Below are positions 57,639 to 64,000 of a DNA stretch of 64,000 nt, piece after piece. Each line of letters begins with the position of its first letter. The first letter of the stretch is position 1. A program made the translations under genes and the position numbers. The notes beneath the pieces are model-generated. The model had not been told where the DNA came from. It worked only from the letters and a program-made list of their open reading frames with translations, and searched no databases. Where the stretch lies: positions 7,672,001 to 7,736,000 of the forward strand of contig NZ_CP109078.1 in the NCBI RefSeq assembly GCF_035917455.1, given 5' to 3'. The DNA comes from Micromonospora sp. NBC_01796 (GTDB taxonomy: Bacteria > Actinomycetota > Actinomycetes > Mycobacteriales > Micromonosporaceae).

Positions 57639-59639
57639 ATGCCGAAGCGGGTAACCACCGAGCCGGAACGCGAACGAGGGCCGATCGTGCTGGCACCGGC
57701 GCGCTTCGGCGGGTACCCCGGACCCATCAGGTCGTCGATCCGGGGCAGCCACCTGATCAAGCTGCTGGGCACCACGGACGCGAAGCAGATCGGCATCCTC
57801 TACCTGATCACCTCGTTCGTGTTCTTCATCCTCGGCGGCGTGATGGCGATGCTCATGCGGGCCGAGTTGGGTCGCCCAGGACTCCAGTTCCTCTCCAACG
57901 AGCAGTACAACCAGCTCTTCACCATGCACGGCACGATCATGCTGCTGCTCTTCGCGACCCCGCTGGTGTTCGCGTTCGGCAACTACGTCGTACCGCTGCA
58001 GATCGGGGCGCCGGACGTCTCCTTCCCCCGGCTGAACGCGTTCGCGTACTGGCTGTACCTGCTCGGCGGCTCGCTGGTGATGCTCGGTTTCCTCACCCCC
58101 GACGGGGCGGCCGACTTCGGCTGGACCGCCTACACCCCGCTGAGCCGGGCCCAGCACAGCCCCGGCATCGGACCCGACATGTGGGTGATCGGCCTGGTCG
58201 TCTCCGGCCTCGGCACCATCCTCGGCGCGGTCAACATGATCACCACGATCATCACCCTCCGGGCGCCCGGCATGACCATGTTCCGGATGCCGATCTTCAC
58301 CTGGAACATCCTGCTCACCGCGGTCCTGGTGATCCTGGTCTTCCCGCTGCTCGCGGCCGCGCTGCTGGCGCTCTACGCCGACCGCCGGATCGACGCCCAT
58401 GTGTACGATCCGGCCACCGGCGGCCCACTGCTGTGGCAACACCTGTTCTGGTTCTTCGGCCATCCCGAGGTCTACATCGTCGCGTTGCCGTTCTTCGGCA
58501 TCATCACCGAGATCATTCCGGTCTTCTCCCGCAAGCCGATCTTCGGCTACAAGGGCATCGTCTTCGCCACCATCGCGATCACGGTGCTGTCGATGACGGT
58601 CTGGGCCCACCACATGTTCGGCACCGGGCAGGTGCTCCTGCCCTTCTTCAGCATCCTGAGTTACCTGATCGCCGTACCGACCGGGGTGAAGTTCTTCAAC
58701 TGGATCGGGACCATGTGGAAGGGGCAGATCAGCTTCGAGACGCCGATGCTGTTCGCCATCGGCTTCCTGGTCACCTTCCTGTTCGGCGGGCTCACCGGCG
58801 TACTGCTGGCCAGCCCGCCGGTCGACTGGCACGTCACGGACACCTATTTCGTGGTGGCGCACTTCCACTACGTACTGTTCGGCACGATCGTGTTCGCGGC
58901 GTTCGGCGGGATCTACTTCTGGTTCCCGAAGATGACCGGGCGGATGCTCGACGAACGCCTCGGCAAGCTCCACTTCTGGACCATGTTCATCGGCTTCCAC
59001 GGCACCTTCCTGGTCCAGCACTGGCTGGGCAACGAGGGCATGCCCCGCCGGTACGCCGACTACCTGCCCACCGACGGGTTCACCGTGCTGAACATGGTCT
59101 CGACGATCAGCTCGTTCATCCTCGGCGCCTCGACCCTGTTCATCATCTACAACCTGTGGAAGTCGTACCGGTTCGGTCGGATAGTGGCCGTCGACGACCC
59201 CTGGGGCTTCGGCAACTCGCTGGAGTGGGCGACCAGTTGCCCGCCACCGCTGCGCAACTTCGACCGGATGCCCCGGATCCGCTCCGAGCGCCCCGCCTTC
59301 GACGCCAAGTACGGCCCACTGGTGGCCGATCTCGGCCGGGATCTGCCGCAGCGCTCGACCAAACCGCCACAGGACATCGGGGACGAGTTGCACGCCGAGC
59401 AGCACCACGGCTCGGACAAGTCAAGCCCCGAAGGCGCGTACGGTGCCCGCGAGGCGACCCGCTGGCAGCCCGATCCGCGCTCGGGTGCCCGCCCGATCGA
59501 GGTCCCGGAGCCCGAGGAGGTACGCCGGCCGAGTTTCGAGCCGAGCGCGCCGGACGTGCACCTCGACAACGACCGGGGCGGCCCGAGCAGTGAGCACTGG
59601 CGTACCGGCCAACCGCCGGAAGAGGGCGGGAAGGGCTGA
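57639..59639 (+). CDS. ctaD: Cytochrome c oxidase subunit I with long hydrophilic tail
   Basis: A 666-residue haem-copper oxidase subunit I. The haem and CuB ligands are present in order: the histidine of [21 protein letters not shown] with the CuB histidine and crosslinked tyrosine, [10 protein letters not shown] for the second and third CuB histidines, and HFHYVLFG with the haem a and a3 histidines. Twelve membrane helices are visible. Residues about 555-666 form a Pro/Glu/Ser-rich hydrophilic tail that is longer than the usual actinobacterial subunit I (about 560-590). It is the catalytic subunit of terminal oxidase, but no ctaC or ctaE gene is nearby, so it is probably an extra copy. Ribosome site GAGAAGCG is weak. 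Confidence 0.93.
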   Translation: MPKRVTTEPERERGPIVLAPARFGGYPGPIRSSIRGSHLIKLLGTTDAKQIGILYLITSFVFFILGGVMAMLMRAELGRPGLQFLSNEQYNQLFTMHGTIMLLLFATPLVFAFGNYVVPLQIGAPDVSFPRLNAFAYWLYLLGGSLVMLGFLTPDGAADFGWTAYTPLSRAQHSPGIGPDMWVIGLVVSGLGTILGAVNMITTIITLRAPGMTMFRMPIFTWNILLTAVLVILVFPLLAAALLALYADRRIDAHVYDPATGGPLLWQHLFWFFGHPEVYIVALPFFGIITEIIPVFSRKPIFGYKGIVFATIAITVLSMTVWAHHMFGTGQVLLPFFSILSYLIAVPTGVKFFNWIGTMWKGQISFETPMLFAIGFLVTFLFGGLTGVLLASPPVDWHVTDTYFVVAHFHYVLFGTIVFAAFGGIYFWFPKMTGRMLDERLGKLHFWTMFIGFHGTFLVQHWLGNEGMPRRYADYLPTDGFTVLNMVSTISSFILGASTLFIIYNLWKSYRFGRIVAVDDPWGFGNSLEWATSCPPPLRNFDRMPRIRSERPAFDAKYGPLVADLGRDLPQRSTKPPQDIGDELHAEQHHGSDKSSPEGAYGAREATRWQPDPRSGARPIEVPEPEEVRRPSFEPSAPDVHLDNDRGGPSSEHWRTGQPPEEGGKG

Positions 59640-59666
59640 GTCGATGCCGGCGAGGTGGTGGCCCGG

Positions 59667-59704
59667 ACCGGCGGGCGGTGGTGACGATCCCACCGCCCGG
59701 CGGT
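59667..59704. terminator. Bidirectional terminator hairpin
   Basis: ACCGGCGGGCGGTGG and CCACCGCCCGGCGGT form a 15-bp stem (one mismatch) with an 8-base loop between the convergent ctaD and sigma-STAS genes; it overlaps the last base of the latter's stop codon. Confidence 0.65.
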
Positions 59705-60897
59705 CACTCGTGCAGCGGTGCCAGTCCGGCCGAGGCGAGCGAGTGCCGTACGCCGGGCTGGGCCCGGGTCAGCTTCAGCGCCACGCCGCTGCGGGCGGCC
59801 GCGTCCCGGCCCGCGATCAGCGCCGCTATCCCCCCGGGCTCGAGCAGTCCCACGTCGACCAGGTCGACCACCACCTCGGTGGGCTGCCCACTGCTCACCG
59901 CATCGACGACCGCGCGGCGCAACTGGTCGCTGGTGTCGCGGTCGAGTTCGCCGCCGATCGCGATGACCGTACGATCACCGGACTGGCGGACCGACAGCCG
60001 GGTCTCCGGGGCGTCCGGATCCACTCCGCCGGCCTGCCAGGGTGCGGGGGCGTCGGCGAGCATGGCCTGGCGCAGCCAGGTGAGCGCGCGGGAGAGCAAC
60101 CGGGAGACGTGCATCTGGGAGATGCCGAACCGGGCGGCGATCTCGGCCTGGGTCTGGTTGCCGTAGAACCGCATGGCCAGGATGCGCCGCTCCCGCCAGG
60201 GCAGCCGGCCGAGCAGGCCGCTGACGGTCACCCGGTCGTCCACCGACTCCAGGTCGGCGTCGGACTCCCCCACCAGGTCACCGAACTCGGCCGAGCTCTC
60301 CCCGCCGACCGGCGCGTTGAGCGAGGCCGGGCTGTAACCGGCGGCGGATTCGAGGGCCGCGAGGATCTCCTCCTGCGGGGTTTCGAGCCTCGCCGCCAGT
60401 TCGGCCACCGTCGGCGCCCGGGACAGTTCGCTGGTCAGCGCGGCGGTCGCCTGGCCGACCTCGAGGATCAGGTCGCGCAGCCGGCGCGGGACGTGCACCC
60501 CCCAGGTGCGGTCCCGGAAGTGCCGCTTGATCTCGCCGACGATGGTGATCGCGGCGTAGGCGGTGAACGAACCGCGTTCCGGGTCGTACCGGTCGACGGC
60601 GTTGACCAGACCGAGCCGGGCGACCTGTTCGAGGTCCTCCAACGGCTCGCCCCGCCCCCGGTAGCGGCGGGCCAGCCGGCCGGCGAACGGCAGCGCGAAC
60701 CGGACCAGGTCGTCACGGGCCTCCTGCCGACGCTCGTCCGGCAGGCCCTCGATCCGTGCCGCGTACGCCAGCGCGGCCGCGTCGAGGTCCTCCAGCCCGC
60801 GCTCGTTCGGCGCGGGTGTGGGCGTGGTCGTGGGTGTGTCCGTGCTCGTGGTCGTACTCGCGTTCGTGGTCGTGCCCGTGCTGATCTGTCCGAACAT
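59704..60897 (-). CDS. SigB/SigF/SigG-type sigma factor fused to a STAS domain
   Basis: A 397-residue protein. After a Thr-rich, low-complexity N terminus (1-34), residues about 60-275 form a general-stress type sigma factor: sigma-2 (LVRFALPFAGRLARRYRGRGEPLEDLEQVARLGLVNAVDRYDPERGSFTAYA), sigma-3 (VHVPRRLRDLIL), and sigma-4 (LPWRERRILAMRFYGNQTQAEIAARFGISQMHVSRLLSRAL). Residues about 298-397 are a STAS (anti-anti-sigma) domain (LSVRQSGDRTVIAIGGELDRDTSDQLRRAVVDAV, VVVDLVDVGLLEPGGIAALIAGRD). The usual DSSG phospho-site is EPGG (352-356 region), so the serine is absent. The order fits a sigma factor that carries its own release module. GGGAGG lies before the ATG. It is convergent with ctaD. Confidence 0.93.
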   Translation of the reverse strand: MFGQISTGTTTNASTTTSTDTPTTTPTPAPNERGLEDLDAAALAYAARIEGLPDERRQEARDDLVRFALPFAGRLARRYRGRGEPLEDLEQVARLGLVNAVDRYDPERGSFTAYAAITIVGEIKRHFRDRTWGVHVPRRLRDLILEVGQATAALTSELSRAPTVAELAARLETPQEEILAALESAAGYSPASLNAPVGGESSAEFGDLVGESDADLESVDDRVTVSGLLGRLPWRERRILAMRFYGNQTQAEIAARFGISQMHVSRLLSRALTWLRQAMLADAPAPWQAGGVDPDAPETRLSVRQSGDRTVIAIGGELDRDTSDQLRRAVVDAVSSGQPTEVVVDLVDVGLLEPGGIAALIAGRDAAARSGVALKLTRAQPGVRHSLASAGLAPLHE

Positions 60898-61151
60898 CCG
60901 CGCCTCCCTCAGGAAGGTCCCCCACCCGGATTTACGGAACCGGCCAGTGACGCCCTCGCCACGGTGGACCGGACCGGAGCGCGAAGATCTGACCGGAAAC
61001 AGCCCAACAGCGCCCGCTCACCATTTCGTCACGTAGCGCAGTCAACCGGTTGCAGTCAGCGACGTTCCCGCTCTGTAGGTACTCAATCACGGGACCGGAC
61101 TTTCGCGGGATGTTTTGCCGGCGGACCCCCTCGACAGAACGGCGGATGCCC

Positions 61152-62567
61152 TCAACAGACCAACAGTCCGTGCGCGGTGCCGCTGGCCCGCAGACCGGCC
61201 AGGGCCTCCTGCACCCCGAGACGCGGCGGCGCCGGCAGGTCGTACGGCTGCCCGCGCAACACCTCGGTGGCGTGCCGGGTCGGTACCGAGGTGACCGGAT
61301 AGCCCCGCGCCGCGATCCGGTCCAGGGCCCGGCGGCGGCGGCCGAACGACGCCACCGCCAGCCACTGCGGCAGTCCGGCCAGGGCCGGTGAACGCATGCC
61401 CGGCGGCTCGGGCAGCACGTCGACCGAACTGAACGCCGTACTGCCGGCCAGCCACCACTCCGCACCGGCCACCCGGCGACTGGTCGCGTTCTCGCACCAG
61501 TACGGCACCAGCCCCGCCCGGACCACCTGCCACGGGTCGATCAGCCGCCCGCACTCCACCACGCACCGGTCACCACTCTTGCCGGCGGCCCGCAGCCATC
61601 CCCGGTACACGTCCGCGGTCGACGCGCTGAGCGCCTCCGGCTCGGCGAAGAGCACCCGGTGCAGGGCGCTGTCGGCCTCCCGGACCCAGTCCAGCACGCT
61701 CTGCTCGAAGCCGGGCTCGATGCCGTGCTCGGCGTACCCCTGCGGACCGACCGGCGGTGGCGGTTCCCACCGCTGCGGATCGCCACCCGCGGTACGCAGC
61801 ACCTGGTCCAGCGGCTCGCTGAGGATGCGGAAGTCGGCCGGCGTCATCCCGCTACCGGGACTGCCCAACTGGAACGCGTGTCCCTGCCCCTGGTCGGCGA
61901 CCGGCCAGGTCCGTACGTCACGCAGCAGCAGCACGGGGGCACCCGGTGCCAGCCGCTCGTCGAGGAAGTTCCGGTACGCCTGCGGCAACTGCCGCCACCG
62001 CAGCACCAGGGACACGGTCGAACCGGCGAGCACCCCCCGTACCGCCGGGTCGTGCACCTGCCGGACCCGGATGCCCGGATTCGCCGCGACCAGCCGCTGC
62101 GCCACCTGGGCGCCGTACGCGTAGGACCCGGCCAGGTTGTCCACCGACCCCTGGGGCCACTGCACCGAGACCTCGAAACCGGCCGGAAGCCACGGCATGC
62201 CCAGGGCGGTGGCCAGGTGCACGGCGGCACCGCTGGGCGAACCGAGGACCACACCGGGAAACTCGCCGGCCGGATAGTGGTCCACCATCCACCGGGCCAC
62301 CCACTCGGCGTCGACCTGCCCCACCTGGCGCACCGGCAGGGCCGCCCGACCGCCCGCGCGGGCCACCGCGGCCCGGCGTACCGCCTCCGGGGTGCCCGGA
62401 AACCGGGCCAGCATCGGCTGGTAGCCGAGATCGGCGCAGTCCTCGCCGCGCAGCGCCCGGGACGCCGCGGCGAGCAGCACCCGCGCCGGGCTGTCCAACG
62501 CCACTATCCGCCGCGGTCCGGGGACGTCGGGCCCACTCGCGGCCACCCATTCCTGCATCTCCCGCAC
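61152..62567 (-). CDS. Hypothetical protein, unrecognised
   Basis: A 471-residue soluble protein that I do not recognise. The N-terminal part (VALDSPARVLLAAASRALRG, GYQPMLARFPGTPEAVRRAAVARAG) looks helical, and the middle is rich in tryptophan and proline (RWRQLPQAYRNFLDERLAPGAPVLLLRDVRTWPVADQG). LVPYWCENATSRRVAGAEWWLAG and GRRRRALDRIAARG occur near the end. No signal peptide or membrane segment is evident. The GTG at 62567 is used; the ATG three codons later, preceded by GGGAG, is an alternative. The last 16 residues end GTAHGLLVC. Function unknown. Confidence 0.6.
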   Translation of the reverse strand: MREMQEWVAASGPDVPGPRRIVALDSPARVLLAAASRALRGEDCADLGYQPMLARFPGTPEAVRRAAVARAGGRAALPVRQVGQVDAEWVARWMVDHYPAGEFPGVVLGSPSGAAVHLATALGMPWLPAGFEVSVQWPQGSVDNLAGSYAYGAQVAQRLVAANPGIRVRQVHDPAVRGVLAGSTVSLVLRWRQLPQAYRNFLDERLAPGAPVLLLRDVRTWPVADQGQGHAFQLGSPGSGMTPADFRILSEPLDQVLRTAGGDPQRWEPPPPVGPQGYAEHGIEPGFEQSVLDWVREADSALHRVLFAEPEALSASTADVYRGWLRAAGKSGDRCVVECGRLIDPWQVVRAGLVPYWCENATSRRVAGAEWWLAGSTAFSSVDVLPEPPGMRSPALAGLPQWLAVASFGRRRRALDRIAARGYPVTSVPTRHATEVLRGQPYDLPAPPRLGVQEALAGLRASGTAHGLLVC

Positions 62568-62806
62568 CGGGACCCGCCCTTCATCCGTCCACTTGCCACA
62601 CGCGGGCTTCCCGTCCGGATCGCGTTCAAACGACCTTTACGCAACCCTGCGTGACTAATCCGAGGACGGCACCCTTCTGGGCCACTGGCCCGTGAACGCA
62701 CCGGCACGCCCCGGTCACCCGGTTGCGTACCGGGTGACCGCTTGCGTACCGCGCGTCGTCCCCGAACACGCGGGCGTGGAGTCGCCACCCGCACCCGCGA
62801 CCCCGG

Positions 62807-64000
62807 TCAGGTCAGGTCGTCGCCGCCGTCGGCCCGCTCCCGGACCAGCTCGGCACGGGCCCGGCTGGCCACCTCGCCGCCGTCCTCCGCGCGGTCCGCC
62901 AGCAACCCGCGCAGGTCCGCGAACGGCTGGTCGGGCGGGGAGAGCGGCACCGAGGCGTCCACCACCGCCTCGATCAGGGTGGGCCGGTCGGCGGCGAGCG
63001 CCTCGTCCCAGGCCGCCCCCATCATCTCCGGCCGGTCGATGCGCAGCCCGTGCATGCCGAGCAGCCGGGCCCACCCCGCGTACGGGACGTCCGGCAGCCG
63101 CTGGGCCTCCGGCACCGCCACCTGTCCCGCCCCGCGCTGGGTCTGGCTCATCCCGGCCTGGTCACGGTTGTTCAGCACCAGCACGACAAACCGGGGATCG
63201 GCCCACTCGTGCCAACGGTTCGCCACCGTGACCAGCTCGGCCAGGCCGTTGAGCTGCATCGCCCCGTCACCGGCGAGGACAACCACGGGCCGGTCCGGCG
63301 CGGCCAACTTCGCCGCGATGCCGTACGGCAGGGAGCAGCCCGTGGCACCGAGGGTGCTGGACAGGTGTGCCGGCACACCCGGCGGCAGTTGCACGTGGCG
63401 GGCGTACCAGTAGGTCACCGAGCCGACGTCGACCGCGACCGCGCTGTCCCAGGGCAACCGGGGCGACAGCTCGCGCAGCACGTGCTGCGGGTTCATCGGC
63501 TCGGCCGGTGCGTCGGCCCGGGCCGTGGCATCGCTCCACCAGCGGTCGAAGGAGACCTCGATGGTCTCCCGCCACTCCCGGTTGGCCCGCTGCGGCACCC
63601 GGTCGAGCAGGGCGCGCAGCGTCTCCGCCGCGTCCCCGATCAACGGCACGTCCACCGGGTAACGGTTCGCCACCCGGCGGCCGTCGATGTCGATCTGGAT
63701 CACGGCTGCCTGGCCGGGCATCGGGTAGTAGTCGGTCCACGGATCGTTCGTGCCGACCAGCAGGAGGGTGTCGCAACCGCCGAGCAGTTGCGCGCTCGCG
63801 GTGGTGCCCAACTCCCCCATCACCCCGGTGTGGAACGGCAGCCGCTCGTCGAGCACCGGCTTGCCGAGCAGCGAGGTGGTGATGCCGGCGCCGACCCGGT
63901 CGGCGAGGGCGACGATCTCGTCGGCCGCGCCGTAGCCGCCCTGCCCCACGAGCATCGCCACCCGCCGACCGGCGCCGAGCAACTGCGCCGCCGCGTTCAG
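62807..64000 (-). CDS. Thiamine diphosphate-dependent enzyme, pyruvate oxidase/acetolactate synthase-like (5' end cut)
   Basis: The reading frame continues off the window at 64000, so only the C-terminal 397 codons are here, including about 6 codons beyond the first in-frame start at 63982. The central domain (LVGQGGYGAADEIVALADRVGAGITTSLLGKPVL) and the diphosphate-binding domain (VVLAGDGAMQLNGLAELVTVANRW, then VLVLNNRDQAGMSQTQ with the NN metal motif) are intact. The pyrimidine-binding domain with its catalytic glutamate must lie upstream. The NN motif and the middle domain resemble pyruvate oxidase/PoxB-type or acetolactate-synthase enzymes; the choice cannot be made without the missing part. 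It is unlike the other ThDP enzyme at 12158-13804, which has DD in place of NN. Confidence 0.85.
   Translation of the reverse strand: MNAAAQLLGAGRRVAMLVGQGGYGAADEIVALADRVGAGITTSLLGKPVLDERLPFHTGVMGELGTTASAQLLGGCDTLLLVGTNDPWTDYYPMPGQAAVIQIDIDGRRVANRYPVDVPLIGDAAETLRALLDRVPQRANREWRETIEVSFDRWWSDATARADAPAEPMNPQHVLRELSPRLPWDSAVAVDVGSVTYWYARHVQLPPGVPAHLSSTLGATGCSLPYGIAAKLAAPDRPVVVLAGDGAMQLNGLAELVTVANRWHEWADPRFVVLVLNNRDQAGMSQTQRGAGQVAVPEAQRLPDVPYAGWARLLGMHGLRIDRPEMMGAAWDEALAADRPTLIEAVVDASVPLSPPDQPFADLRGLLADRAEDGGEVASRARAELVRERADGGDDLT

Noticed and set aside
57480-59408. 642-codon open frame on the minus strand
   Set aside because: Antisense to ctaD; strongly charged low-complexity sequence without any motif.
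1-64000. tRNA, rRNA, transposase, integrase or phage genes
   Set aside because: Looked for on both strands by recognisable motifs and found none that I can support.

Overview
The window is very GC-rich, densely coded DNA with GTG as well as ATG starts, purine-rich Shine-Dalgarno sites and many ATGA/GTGA start-stop overlaps. The gene content (F420/flavin LLM oxidoreductase, ECF41 and SigB/F/G-type sigma factors, GpgS, SecA2, CBM2-tagged secreted polysaccharide enzymes) points to a filamentous actinomycete. Micromonosporaceae is my best guess, but nothing here proves the family. I see no rRNA, tRNA, CRISPR array, transposase, integrase or phage gene. It reads as a chromosomal accessory/arm-type region.

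Layout. 128-5216: an NYN/PIN-like nuclease gene, then a tight run of two small helical proteins, a three-module FtsK/SpoIIIE-like ATPase and a coiled-coil membrane protein; this run is the best candidate for an undescribed machine. 5257-6830: a 101-residue peptide with four 21-residue repeats, directly upstream of a JmjC/cupin oxygenase; a candidate modified-peptide locus. 7023-18055: LacI regulator, membrane proteins, FAD monooxygenase, a cyclase/TPP-enzyme pair, a MEDS/ATPase sensor protein, FKBP isomerase, DUF1295 protein and alpha/beta hydrolase. 18437-25051: GH3 glycosidase, DUF2267, DksA-type zinc finger, a kinase-like protein, and two paralogous orphan OmpR-type DNA-binding proteins flanking an AEC transporter. 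25109-26067: cysteine dioxygenase and rhodanese.

26224-34897 is one eight-gene minus-strand operon. Beta-ureidopropionase, dihydropyrimidinase, CoA-acylating semialdehyde dehydrogenase and an LLM oxidoreductase are followed by an NMT1/THI5-type ABC importer with two permeases. It looks like uptake and reductive breakdown of a pyrimidine or related cyclic ureide. 35121-46340: CMD-family protein, SGNH-CBM2 esterase, an ECF41 sigma factor divergent from an AhpD-like gene with matching promoter motifs on both sides, S9 peptidase, AA10 LPMO with CBM2, and a divergent LVIVD/DUF305 pair around a perfect CRP-like palindrome, then small proteins and a DUF3500 protein.

46465-64000: DUF2231 membrane protein, GAF-ANTAR regulator, SecA2, an ABC exporter, two sugar/alcohol-type oxidoreductases divergent from GpgS plus a GT4 glycosyltransferase, a DUF4383 protein, a cytochrome c oxidase subunit I with a long hydrophilic tail, a sigma factor fused to a degenerate STAS domain, an unrecognised 471-residue protein, and a TPP enzyme cut by the window edge. 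Several convergent gene pairs are separated by strong hairpins. All family assignments come from reading motifs by eye, without database searches.
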